A DNA stretch of 64,000 nt from Streptomyces halstedii (GTDB lineage: Bacteria; Actinomycetota; Actinomycetes; Streptomycetales; Streptomycetaceae), in the NCBI GenBank assembly GCA_000720535.1, contig JOAZ01000017.1:62001-126000 (forward strand), given 5' to 3'. The notes below the pieces were generated by a model. That model was not told where the DNA came from and searched no databases. It was given only the letters and a program-made list of their open reading frames with translations. The translations under genes and the position numbers were made by a program. Shown piece by piece: positions 8,517 to 16,347 of the stretch (the first letter of the stretch is position 1; each line of letters begins with the position of its first letter).

Positions 8517-9452
8517 ATGGACAACCTCGCACCGCTCACCCTCGGCGTCACCCTGCTGTGCTGCGTACTCGCCGTCGTGGGCCTGCACTCCTACACGGCG
8601 GGCAAGGCCCAGCGCGACGCCCTCGTCGAGCGGCTCTCCTCGACCGGACCGACCGACCGGGGGCCGCGGCGCCGCTTCTCCGCGTTCGACCGCCGGCTGC
8701 GCCGTACGGGACCGGGCCGCAGGATCGAGCTGAAGCTCGCCGCCACCGGCCTCGACGTCACCCCCGGCGAATACGTCCTCTACGTGCTGGGCATGGTGGT
8801 CGCCCTGTGGCTGATCGCGGCGTCCGTCCTCGCCGCCTTCTTCGGCCCGCTCGCCGGGCTCGCCGGGATCTGGGGCGCGAACACCTTCCTCAACTGGCAC
8901 CGCACCCGGCGCACCGAGGCCTTCATCAGCCAACTGCCCGAGGTCTCCCGGGTCCTGGCCAACGCCACCCAGGCCGGGCTCTCCCTGCGGACCTCCATCG
9001 CCATGGCCGCCGACGAACTGGAGGCGCCCGCCGGTGACGAACTGCGGGTCGTCGCCGACCAGCTCGCCGTGGGCCGCACCCTCGACGACGCCCTCGACGA
9101 ACTCGCCGCCCGGCTGCCCTCGCGGGAACTCGTCGTCCTCGTCTCCACGCTGATCCTCTCCAACCGGGCCGGCGGCCAGGTCGTCTCCTCGCTGCGCAAC
9201 CTCACCATCACCCTGGAGGAACGCAAGGAGACCCGGCGCGAGGTCCGCACCCAGCTCTCGCAGGTCAACACCACCGCGTACGCCGTGCCGGCCATCGGCG
9301 TCGGCGCGATGCTCCTCGTCAACTCGGTTCTCCCCGGAGCGCTCGACCGGATGACGGGATCGCTCCTCGGCCAGATCGCGGTCGTCGTCTCGCTCGGTCT
9401 CTACGCCCTGGGCTTCGTCGCCATCCGCCGCATTTCCAAGATCGATATCTGA
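8517..9452 (+). CDS. tadB: TadB-like type II secretion F-family platform protein
   Basis: A 311-residue polytopic membrane protein. It has an N-terminal helix, a basic cytoplasmic stretch, a membrane pair near residues 85-120, a T2SS F domain (SQLPEVSRVLANATQAGLSL) and two C-terminal helices. TadB and TadC form the inner-membrane platform that couples TadA to pilin polymerisation. It lies between tadA and tadC with 9-13 nt gaps, so all three are certainly co-transcribed. Confidence 0.93.
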   Translation: MDNLAPLTLGVTLLCCVLAVVGLHSYTAGKAQRDALVERLSSTGPTDRGPRRRFSAFDRRLRRTGPGRRIELKLAATGLDVTPGEYVLYVLGMVVALWLIAASVLAAFFGPLAGLAGIWGANTFLNWHRTRRTEAFISQLPEVSRVLANATQAGLSLRTSIAMAADELEAPAGDELRVVADQLAVGRTLDDALDELAARLPSRELVVLVSTLILSNRAGGQVVSSLRNLTITLEERKETRREVRTQLSQVNTTAYAVPAIGVGAMLLVNSVLPGALDRMTGSLLGQIAVVVSLGLYALGFVAIRRISKIDI

Positions 9453-9465
9453 GGAGGGGACCGGT

Positions 9466-10353
9466 ATGGAACTGCTGCTCGCTCTCGTCGTCGGCCTCAG
9501 CGTGTTCGGCGTCTTCAGGGGCGTACGGATGTACCGCGCCGAGGCCACCCTCCCCGGCGACCTCGCCCTCGCCCTGGAGGTCGGCTCCACCCGCACCACG
9601 GCCGTGGGATCCGGCATCGACCGGCTCGGCATGCGCTGGGCGCCCCTGGTCCTGCGGCTGATGGGACCCAGGAAGGTCAACGAGAAGCGCCGCAGGATCG
9701 ACAGGGCGGGTAACCCCGGCGGCCTCACCATCGACCGATACGCGGCCCGCCGCGCCGTCTACAGCGGCCTCGGCGGATTCGCCGCCTTCGCGATGCTCGC
9801 CGACGGCAGGTACGTCATGGCGCTCCTCATGGTCGCCTTCGGACTCTTCTGGGGCGAGGTGGGCATCTGGGCCGCCGTCCGCAAACGCCGGGACGACATC
9901 GACCGCACCCTCCCCGACTTCCTGGACGTCCTCGCCGTCGTCGTCTCCGCGGGCCTCGGCTTCCGCCAGGCCCTGGACCGGGTGGCCGAGAAGTACCAGG
10001 GGCCCTGGTCCGACGAACTGCGCATCACCCTGCGCCAGATGGACATGGGCGTGAGCCGCCGGCAGGCCTTCGACGAACTGCGCAGGCGCAACGACTCCGA
10101 ACAGGTCGCCATGTTCGTCACCGCGCTCCAGCAGGGCGAGGAACTCGGCGCGCCGATCGTCGACACCCTCATCGCCCTCGCGAACGACATGCGCCGCACC
10201 GACGCCCAGAACGCCCGGCGCAAGGCGGCCAAGGCCGTCCCCAAGGCCACGCTGATGGTCACCACCTTCATGATCCCCGCGACCATGATCCTCATGGGTG
10301 CCGCCATGCTCCTCGGATCCGACACCAGCCTCGGATCCCTCACCGGGGAGTGA
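9466..10353 (+). CDS. tadC: TadC-like type II secretion F-family platform protein
   Basis: A 295-residue F-domain membrane protein, partner of TadB. It has an N-terminal helix, a membrane pair near residues 100-130, the F domain (LPDFLDVLAVVVSAGLGFRQALDRV) and a C-terminal helix (MVTTFMIPATMILMGAAMLL). The ribosome site is GAGGAGGGGACCGGT before ATG. It is followed directly by the sensor kinase gene, which ties the two-component system to the pilus operon. Confidence 0.93.
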   Translation: MELLLALVVGLSVFGVFRGVRMYRAEATLPGDLALALEVGSTRTTAVGSGIDRLGMRWAPLVLRLMGPRKVNEKRRRIDRAGNPGGLTIDRYAARRAVYSGLGGFAAFAMLADGRYVMALLMVAFGLFWGEVGIWAAVRKRRDDIDRTLPDFLDVLAVVVSAGLGFRQALDRVAEKYQGPWSDELRITLRQMDMGVSRRQAFDELRRRNDSEQVAMFVTALQQGEELGAPIVDTLIALANDMRRTDAQNARRKAAKAVPKATLMVTTFMIPATMILMGAAMLLGSDTSLGSLTGE

Positions 10354-10363
10354 GCGGCCACCG

Positions 10364-11818
10364 ATGACGATCTCCATGCGGCCGGAACCGCCCGAGGAGA
10401 CCCGGCACACCCCGCTCGCCACCCCGGCGGGCCCGGCCCCGGCGGTCTCGCTCCAGGTCAACGCCCTCTCGGCGCTGGCCCGCCAGGTGTTCCTCTTCCG
10501 GCTGGCCATGATCGCCATCGGCACCCCGCAGGCCCTCGACAACACGGCCCCCGGCCTCGCGAGCTGGCTGGTCGCCTCGGCCGTCCTGGTGACGGTCGTC
10601 GGCTCGTACGCCCTCTACCGGGACTGGGAACGCTTCGGCCCCCTCCTCGTGCGCTTCCCGCTGCTGCTCGGCGCCGACACGGTCTTCGGTGCCCTGCTCC
10701 TGTTCACCGCCACACCCGAGTCCACCCTCGGATACGCCGTCGTCTGCACCCCGCTGCTGGCCGGACTGCTGTACGGCTGGCGGGCGGCGGGCGTCTTCGC
10801 CGTGCTCCAGATCCTGATCCTGGCCGCGGCCTACGGCGCCGACGAGCACCTCCGCTCGGGCCTGACCAGCGTGCTGCTGCTGCCGGGCTTCTGCGTGCTG
10901 GCCGGCGCGGTCGGCGTCACGTTACGCAACCTGATGTTGCGGGTCGGCATCGCGGGCCAGGCACTGACCGAGACCCGGGCCCGGCTCGCCGTCGGCGCCG
11001 CCGTCGAGCACGAACGCACCCGGCTGGCACGGGAGATGCACGACTCGGTCGCCAAGACCCTCCACGGCCTGGCCCTGGCGGCGGACGGCCTGGCCCACTC
11101 CGCCGACCGGGTGGACCCGCGCACCGTCCGCCACCAGGCGGAGCTGGTGGCCCGCTCGGCCCGGCGGGCGGCCGCCGAGTCCCGCGAACTCCTCCTGGAC
11201 CTGCGCCGGGAATCGGGCCTGGACGGCGGGGTGGACCTCGTCGGCGAACTCCGGGCCCGTACGGACGACTTCACCCGCCGCCACGGGACGCGTACGGTGT
11301 TCCGCACCCTCGGCGACAGCCCGGTACCCCCGGTGCCGCACGCCGTCGCCCGGCACCTGCTGACCGTCGCCTCCGAAGCGATGGAGAACGCCCACCGGCA
11401 CGCCCGCCCCACCTACCTCGCGGTCCTGGCCGGGATCAAGGGTGACGTCCTGCGCGTCAGCGTCTACGACGACGGCCCGGGGCTCCCCGCCGGCACCACA
11501 CTCGACGGCCTCCGGCGGACCGGCCACTTCGGCCTCGTCGGCATGGTCGAACGCGCGGCGTCGATCGGTGCCCGGATCCGCGTCGGCAAGGGCGAGGCGG
11601 CCAGGGGCACGGAGGTCCGCCTGGAACTCCCCACGGCCGCCCTGACCCCGCTCGCCGGGCCGGAGGTACGGGTCGGGGTGGATCTGGGCCCGCCTTCCGG
11701 GGCGGACCGGGAGCCGCCTGTCGGGTCGGGCGGGGAGCCGCCTGTCGGGTCGGCGGAACCGGGGCTTCCTGGGCGGTCGTCGGACCGGGAGCCGCCTGGC
11801 CCGTCGGCGGACCCGTAG
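10364..11818 (+). CDS. Sensor histidine kinase (NarL-type partner) of the pilus locus
   Basis: A 484-residue kinase with about five N-terminal membrane helices (residues 40-190), a HisKA_3 phospho-acceptor at His226 in REMHDSV, and an HATPase domain with the N-box ENAHRHARP, G1 DDGPGLP and G2 GHFGLVGMVE. The C-terminal tail is a proline/glycine repeat region (GEPPVGS, DREPPGPS) unlike the usual kinase end. Codon 187 (10922-10924) is TTA, so translation should depend on the bldA leucyl-tRNA. It is followed by a LuxR-type response regulator. It probably controls pilus genes, but the signal is unknown. An ATG at 10376 is an alternative start. Confidence 0.92.
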   Translation: MTISMRPEPPEETRHTPLATPAGPAPAVSLQVNALSALARQVFLFRLAMIAIGTPQALDNTAPGLASWLVASAVLVTVVGSYALYRDWERFGPLLVRFPLLLGADTVFGALLLFTATPESTLGYAVVCTPLLAGLLYGWRAAGVFAVLQILILAAAYGADEHLRSGLTSVLLLPGFCVLAGAVGVTLRNLMLRVGIAGQALTETRARLAVGAAVEHERTRLAREMHDSVAKTLHGLALAADGLAHSADRVDPRTVRHQAELVARSARRAAAESRELLLDLRRESGLDGGVDLVGELRARTDDFTRRHGTRTVFRTLGDSPVPPVPHAVARHLLTVASEAMENAHRHARPTYLAVLAGIKGDVLRVSVYDDGPGLPAGTTLDGLRRTGHFGLVGMVERAASIGARIRVGKGEAARGTEVRLELPTAALTPLAGPEVRVGVDLGPPSGADREPPVGSGGEPPVGSAEPGLPGRSSDREPPGPSADP

Positions 11819-11947
11819 GTGTCGGGATGAACCGGGCCTGGCCGCCTACACGGTGCCGCTTCCGCCGCTCCCCCGTACGTACCCCTTCCGCGACCCGTCC
11901 GCAACCTGTCCGTAACCCGTCCCCACGATCCGAGAGGAGGCCGCAGA

Positions 11948-13054
11948 ATGCCGGAGGACCTCTCCCGCACATCGGGCCCGGACCGGGCACCGCACCCCCA
12001 TGTCTTCCCGCACGCCTCCCCGCACGCCTCCCCGCACGCCTCCCCGCACTGCATTCCCACCGGCGCGGACCACAGCTCCCAGGGGCTCCCGGCCGCCGGA
12101 CGCACAGCACCGGCACCCGAGGCACTGCCACCGTTCCCCAGCGGGCCCGCTCTGCCGCCCCCCGGCACCGTCCGGGTGGTGGTCGCCGACGACAACCCGG
12201 TCGTCCGGGCCGGACTCGGGGCCCTGCTCGGCGGCCGTGCCGACATCGAGGTCGTGGCGGAGGCCGCGGACGGCCGCGAGGCCTACGACGCGGCCGTCCG
12301 CCACCGGCCCGACGTCGTCCTGCTGGACGTCCGGATGCCTGGCGTGGACGGCATCTCCGCCTTGCCCCATCTGGTGTGCGTCGCGCACGTGATGATGCTG
12401 ACGTACAGCCGCGAGAGCGACATCGTCCACGAGGCGCTGCGCCTCGGGGCGTGCGGCTACCTGGTGCACGGCGAGTTCACGGCGGACCAACTGGTCCAGG
12501 CCGTACGGGACACGGAGAGCGGCCGGGCGCACTTCACCGCGACGGCGGCCGACGCCCTCCGCGCCCACGTGCGCCAGGACCGGGACCGGACACCGAGGCA
12601 CCTTCCGGAGGGGCTCGGAACAGCGCCGGCCACCGGTACTCCGAACGGGGAGCCGGGTGGTCCGGTCCGGTCGCCGGGCGGGGCGGCGCACGCGGGTCCG
12701 CGACCGGGGCCCGGGGGCACACCGCCGACCGACCCGCCGGAAGTGCTTTCGCACCTGCAACCCGCTGTGGCACAGTCTTCGACTGACGGTGACCGGTATC
12801 GGCCGCCGTCTCCCAACAGGGCTCAGTACCAGCTGAGTTCGAGAGAGGCGGAGGTCATGGAACTCATCGCGTCAGGGATGAGCAACCACCAGATCGCCGC
12901 CACCTGCTTCATCAGTGAGAAGACGGTCAAGAACCACATCAACAGGATCTTCACCAAGCTGCACAGCGGCAGCCGCAGCGAGGCGATAGCCCGCTGGCTC
13001 GGCACGGCGCCGGGCCCGGGGCCCGGTGTGAGGGGGACGGGTCACCATGGCTGA
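11948..13054 (+). CDS. NarL/LuxR-family response regulator with atypical receiver and repeat-bearing N-terminus
   Basis: A 368-residue protein, much longer than the usual 210-230. The first about 73 residues are low-complexity and include PHASPHASPHASPH, encoded by a 12-bp tandem repeat. The receiver has acidic Asp81/Asp82, phospho-acceptor Asp127 (LLDVRMPGVDG) and Thr152. The invariant lysine after GYL is replaced by His174 (GACGYLVHGEF). A proline/glycine linker of about 90 residues leads to a LuxR helix-turn-helix (LSSREAEVMELIASGMSNHQ...SEKTVKNHINRIFTKL). GAGAGGAGG precedes the ATG. It is presumably the partner of the adjacent kinase and a regulator of the pilin gene downstream. Loss of the lysine may change phospho-signalling. 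Confidence 0.92.
   Translation: MPEDLSRTSGPDRAPHPHVFPHASPHASPHASPHCIPTGADHSSQGLPAAGRTAPAPEALPPFPSGPALPPPGTVRVVVADDNPVVRAGLGALLGGRADIEVVAEAADGREAYDAAVRHRPDVVLLDVRMPGVDGISALPHLVCVAHVMMLTYSRESDIVHEALRLGACGYLVHGEFTADQLVQAVRDTESGRAHFTATAADALRAHVRQDRDRTPRHLPEGLGTAPATGTPNGEPGGPVRSPGGAAHAGPRPGPGGTPPTDPPEVLSHLQPAVAQSSTDGDRYRPPSPNRAQYQLSSREAEVMELIASGMSNHQIAATCFISEKTVKNHINRIFTKLHSGSRSEAIARWLGTAPGPGPGVRGTGHHG
12011..12046 (+). repeat. 12-bp perfect tandem repeat (3 copies) inside the response regulator
   Basis: CACGCCTCCCCG is repeated three times in frame and encodes HASP units near the N-terminus. Because the period is a multiple of 3, copy-number changes would keep the frame. Confidence 0.9.
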
Positions 13055-13293
13055 CCTGAGGAGGGCGGCCCCGGACGCGGAGCCGCCGACCGGCCCGCAG
13101 ACCGGACAAAGGGCCCCACACCGGCTTTGGGCCCGACTTTGGGCCCTGGGACCCTGCGCCGCACCGAACGCCCAGCCGTACGTTGTTCCCGCCCCCCGCG
13201 CCACCGGCCAGGAGGAAGCCGGTCGCGCGGGGGACGCCACAGAAGCTCACGTGTCGGCCGGCACCCGGTCGGCCGAATCCGGAGGGGACCACC
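13055..13293 (+). promoter_or_regulatory. Leader/promoter region of the pilin operon
   Basis: A 239-bp gap between the response regulator and pilin genes. It contains two direct TTTGGGCCC copies 12 bp apart (about 13127-13149), preceded by AAAGGGCCCC (about 13106). These are candidates for a regulator site, perhaps for the adjacent LuxR-type protein. I cannot assign -35/-10 boxes with confidence. Confidence 0.35.
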
Positions 13294-13518
13294 ATGAGCA
13301 ACCCGATGCTGAAGGCTTCCGTCAACGCCAAGGTCTGGGCGAACACGTCCGTCGAGCGCATGAAGTCCCGCGCGGACCGCGGACAGGGCGCTGTGGAGTA
13401 CCTGGGCATCATCGTGGTGGTCGTGGCGATCATCCTGGTGCTCATGACGACGAACTTCGGCGACAAGATCGCTGGTGCGATCACCACGCAGATCGGCAAG
13501 ATCACGGGCGGCTCGTAG
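13294..13518 (+). CDS. Flp-type major pilin (prepilin)
   Basis: A 74-residue prepilin. The 30-residue leader ends ADRG, followed by QGAVEYLGIIVVVVAIILVL, the exact G/XXXXEY Flp processing site with Glu at mature +5, then a hydrophobic helix and a short tail ending KITGGS. The mature pilin would be only 44 residues, normal for Flp pilins. GGAGGGG stands about 6 nt before the ATG. It would be cut by the A24 prepilin peptidase encoded at 21240-22181 and polymerised by TadA/B/C. Confidence 0.93.
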   Translation: MSNPMLKASVNAKVWANTSVERMKSRADRGQGAVEYLGIIVVVVAIILVLMTTNFGDKIAGAITTQIGKITGGS

Positions 13519-14159
13519 CCGCGAGATCGAGTCGTCGCGAGGCAGGGCAGGCCTTCCCCATCTATGTCGCGGTGGTGGCGGGCCTGCTCTTCCTTGCGTT
13601 CGCCTACTTTGCCGTCGGTCAGGCCTCGATGAAGAAGAACGAGGCACAGACCGCTGCCGACGCGGCCGCGCTGGCAGCCGCGCAGGACGCACGAGACGAA
13701 TGGAGCTGGCCCCGAGCATTCGACCTCGACAGGTGGGACGACCTATTGAATGGCCGGGACATCGGAACACGGTCCTGTGCCGCTGCCTCCTCGCTCGCCT
13801 CCGCGAACGGTGCGCAGACGGTTTCCTGCCAACCGGATCCCGCCGACTGGCCTGAGGCGTCGTACACCGTCACGGTCGTGACGAACAAGTCCGTGGGTAA
13901 TTCGGTCATCCCCGGTACGGAGACACGGAAGGCAGAAGCCACCGCGCGAGCTGTGATCGAGCCACGCTGCCGCGTTGAAGAGGACACGCGCCCCCGGCCA
14001 AGTCCCTCGCAGAACGAGGACGGCGACACGGACGAGACAGAGGGGCGGAAGGCATACAAAGTGGCCTGCGATGGCGAAGACTTCACCATCGACCCGAAGA
14101 ACCTCGGTTTGCTGCCGGACCTGGCAGACATGTTCTCCGTCCACCTGGCCGACAAGTAA
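13518..14159 (+). CDS. TadG-like pilus-associated protein, start not resolved
   Basis: A frame of about 213 residues beginning just after the pilin stop. It opens AARSSRREAG/QAFPIYVAVVAGLLFLAFAYFAVG, a pilin-like signal in which the +5 glutamate is replaced by Ile, followed by QTAADAAALAAAQDARDEW, typical of Tad-locus TadG-like proteins in actinobacteria. The exported part has several cysteines. No ATG, GTG or TTG occurs in this frame from 13293 to about 13569, so the initiation site is unknown. The frame stays open upstream to an ATG at 13047 with a plausible ribosome site, but that would swallow the pilin gene in another frame. A one-base sequence error, -1 frameshifting from the pilin, or a real long overlap are possible. 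Codon usage is less GC-biased than in the upstream genes. Confidence 0.7.
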   Translation, partial: AARSSRREAGQAFPIYVAVVAGLLFLAFAYFAVGQASMKKNEAQTAADAAALAAAQDARDEWSWPRAFDLDRWDDLLNGRDIGTRSCAAASSLASANGAQTVSCQPDPADWPEASYTVTVVTNKSVGNSVIPGTETRKAEATARAVIEPRCRVEEDTRPRPSPSQNEDGDTDETEGRKAYKVACDGEDFTIDPKNLGLLPDLADMFSVHLADK

Positions 14160-14186
14160 GTGCACGTCACTGAGAGGAACACGCCG

Positions 14187-14786
14187 ATGCGTGGAGCCAT
14201 GACCCGGATTCGTCGCAAAACGTCTGCTGTTGCAGCCGTTACTGCAACCCTGGCTGTTGTTCTGGTGGGTTGTGGAGGCGATGGAGAATCAGGAGAGGGG
14301 GGTTCTGAATCGAAGTCCAGTGCTGTGCCCTCCTCCTCCGGGCAGAAGAGTGAGGATCCAGCTCCTGCCGAGAAGGAAGAGGGCCAGAGCCAGACTCTTG
14401 CGACGATCAAGGGCTCCAATGGAGTGGAAGTCGCTATCAATTCGGCAACCCGTGAAGCGGGAGGGTTCGTCACTGTCAAGGGTGTCGTGACAAACGGATC
14501 CAACCAGGCCTTCAGTGCGGATGGATGGCAGGGAGCCGAACAGGAACTCATGAACAATCACGCATCAGTGGCCGGCGCCTCGCTGGTGGACCAACAAGGC
14601 AAAAAACGATACCTCATCCTGCGAGACACCGACGGCAAGTGCCTGTGCACCAGATTTGTTGGCGGAATCCAGGCCGACGTGTCGGTGCCGTTCTTCGCCC
14701 AGTTCCCCGCCCCCCCGGCAGAAACCACCGAAGTCGACTTCCAGATCCCCACCATGCCCACCGCGACCATCAAGATCTCGGGGTGA
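14187..14786 (+). CDS. Putative lipoprotein of the pilus operon
   Basis: A 199-residue exported lipoprotein: basic n-region, hydrophobic stretch and lipobox LVGC (VVLVGCGGD), then a Ser/Glu-rich linker and a beta-rich domain (GVEVAINSATREAGGFVTVKGVVTNGS...). A CLC pair (GKCLCTRF) may bind metal or form a disulfide. I do not recognise the domain. GAGAGGA lies about 8 nt before the ATG. The gene is less GC-rich at third positions than its neighbours. The GTGA at its end overlaps the start of the OmpA-domain gene. Confidence 0.8.
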   Translation: MRGAMTRIRRKTSAVAAVTATLAVVLVGCGGDGESGEGGSESKSSAVPSSSGQKSEDPAPAEKEEGQSQTLATIKGSNGVEVAINSATREAGGFVTVKGVVTNGSNQAFSADGWQGAEQELMNNHASVAGASLVDQQGKKRYLILRDTDGKCLCTRFVGGIQADVSVPFFAQFPAPPAETTEVDFQIPTMPTATIKISG

Positions 14787-15463
14787 CGACCGCCATGCAG
14801 CGACCCGCCTCCACCCCCATCCCCACCTCCACAGCACCGCGTGACGCGGAGCGCCGTCGTATCGCCTTCTGTGCCACCGTGGTCGTCTTCCTCGGCGCCA
14901 CCACCCTCTGGGGTGCCAGTGGCGCGATGGCTGACGACAACCCCACGGCCGTCCCCAGCGCCTCGCCCCCGGTGGAGGTCGACGCCAACTCTCCCGGGCT
15001 GATGCTCGGCGACGGGGCCACGCTCGGCAAGGTCCGCGTCCTGGACATCAAGTCGATCGTCGAGGACATGGGGGGAGAGGAGCGCCGCGAGGACACGAAC
15101 GCGGACATCACGCTCGCCCTCCAGGCCGAGGTCCTCTTCGGCAAGGACAGCGCGAAACTGGGCGGCGAGGCCAACGCCCGCATCAACGCCATCGCCGAAG
15201 AGATCAAGAACCAGAACGCCACCAAGGTGCGGGTGTTCGGGTTCACCGACAATCTCGGTACCTCCGCCCACGGTGACGTCCTGTCCAAGCAGCGGGCCAA
15301 CGCGGTGCAAGGGGTGCTGGCCCCGAAGCTCCCGGACGTCACCTTCGAGATCCGGGGCTACGGCGAGCAGTACCCGATCTCTTCCAACGACACCGAGGAA
15401 GGCCGTAAGAAGAACCGCCGCGTGGAGGTCTCCTTCCCGCGCACGGGCGGCTCCCAGGACTGA
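14783..15463 (+). CDS. Exported OmpA-like (peptidoglycan-binding) protein
   Basis: A 226-residue protein with an N-terminal signal or anchor (IAFCATVVVFLGATTLWGASGAMA) and a C-terminal OmpA/MotB-type domain of about 110 residues: VLFGKDSAKL, VRVFGFTDNLGTSAHGDVLSKQRANAVQ and GYGEQYPISSNDTEEGRKKNRRVEV. The family binds peptidoglycan. In a Gram-positive pilus locus it may anchor or guide the pilus through the wall, an inference from context. A GTG at 14783 overlaps the previous TGA (GTGA), implying coupling. An ATG at 14795 is an alternative start. Confidence 0.88.
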   Translation: MTTAMQRPASTPIPTSTAPRDAERRRIAFCATVVVFLGATTLWGASGAMADDNPTAVPSASPPVEVDANSPGLMLGDGATLGKVRVLDIKSIVEDMGGEERREDTNADITLALQAEVLFGKDSAKLGGEANARINAIAEEIKNQNATKVRVFGFTDNLGTSAHGDVLSKQRANAVQGVLAPKLPDVTFEIRGYGEQYPISSNDTEEGRKKNRRVEVSFPRTGGSQD

Positions 15464-15608
15464 ACACCTGAGGGCGAGGGCGAGGGCGAGTGCGAGGACG
15501 GCGCCTGGGGCGCGGCCACTGACCGCACGGTTGAGGGCGCCCGGCCCCCGCCCCCGCCCCGGCACCCCCCCCCGAGGGCTCGCCGCCCCGGCCCCGCGGG
15601 CTGGCCGG
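15464..15608. other. Short intergenic region with GAGGGC repeats and a C-rich tract
   Basis: It lies between convergent genes and contains three GAGGGC hexamers near 15471-15490 and a long C-rich tract near 15545-15580. Probably a transcription end region, but I cannot draw a clean hairpin. Confidence 0.35.
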
Positions 15609-16202
15609 CTACTTGACGGTGACGGACCCGACGAACGCATCGAGGTCCGACGGGCTCAGCGCCCCCTTGACCGCGTTGACCCGGATGGCGAACGGCACGT
15701 CCTTCGAGTCGACGCCGGCCACCACGACGCCCGTCATCCGGGTGCCCTTCGCGGGGGTACGCCCCTCTCCCGTGGAGGTGAACTCGTAGTCGATCCGCCG
15801 GGCTCCCCGGGCACTCTCCTCTCCCGCCAGCCGGACGTCCCGTGTGGCCTTCCGGGTCGAGCCCAGGCCGATACCGGCGCCCGCGGCCGCGGCGGCCTCA
15901 CCGGCGTCGTGGACGCCCGTGGCGAAGTCCAGCTGGACCGAGACCATGCCCGTGCGTACCCCGCCCTCCTCCCTGAGCGCCACGGCGGCGTTGGCCTCGC
16001 CGCGCTCGGCGGCGGGCTGCTCGGCGTACCCCCGGTCCTCGGGGTAGCCCACGGACACGCTCGGTGTGTCGAGCGTGCCCCAGCCGTCCGGGACCGACGC
16101 ACCGGGCGCGCCACCGCAGCCGGTGAGGAGGGTCAGGCCGAAGGCGGCGGCACACACCGCGCCGAGGGCCGTGGACTTCGTCAGCGCCAACGTCAACGTC
16201 AT
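15609..16202 (-). CDS. Putative lipoprotein, unknown function
   Basis: A 197-residue protein whose signal peptide ends in the lipobox LLTGC, followed by an exported domain (PDGWGTLDTPSVSVGYPEDRGY...) that I do not recognise. AGAGGAGAAGAGG immediately before the ATG at 16202 decides the start; a much longer frame upstream has no such site. It lies 146 nt downstream of the 666-residue pilin-signal protein on the same strand and is probably in its operon. A partner role in the pilus is inferred only from location. Confidence 0.8.
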   Translation of the reverse strand: MTLTLALTKSTALGAVCAAAFGLTLLTGCGGAPGASVPDGWGTLDTPSVSVGYPEDRGYAEQPAAERGEANAAVALREEGGVRTGMVSVQLDFATGVHDAGEAAAAAGAGIGLGSTRKATRDVRLAGEESARGARRIDYEFTSTGEGRTPAKGTRMTGVVVAGVDSKDVPFAIRVNAVKGALSPSDLDAFVGSVTVK

Positions 16203-16347
16203 CGCCTCTTCTCCTCTTTGCCTCTTCGCCATACGAGGGGTGCGGGGGCCGGGGGCCGGTACCGATGGGATCACGCGGTGCCCAAGGGCCCGGGGCGCCC
16301 TGGTGACCGAGGAACCCCCCTCGGACCCCACGCGCCATCCCGCGTGC

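Noticed and set aside
7038-9731. Very long minus-strand open frame opposite tadA/tadB
   Set aside because: It is antisense to genes with intact catalytic motifs. Long antisense frames arise by chance at such high GC, and the translation is charged low-complexity sequence with no domain.
11700-11815. Proline/glycine repeats at the sensor-kinase C-terminus as a separate gene or frameshift
   Set aside because: The frame is continuous with the ATPase domain and ends at a normal stop, so it is treated as a low-complexity tail.
13047-14159. 370-codon frame from an ATG in the response-regulator end through the pilin gene to the TadG-like stop
   Set aside because: The first 150 residues are low-complexity and the frame would enclose the clear pilin gene out of frame. 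Only the TadG-like part is accepted as coding, although the true start remains open.
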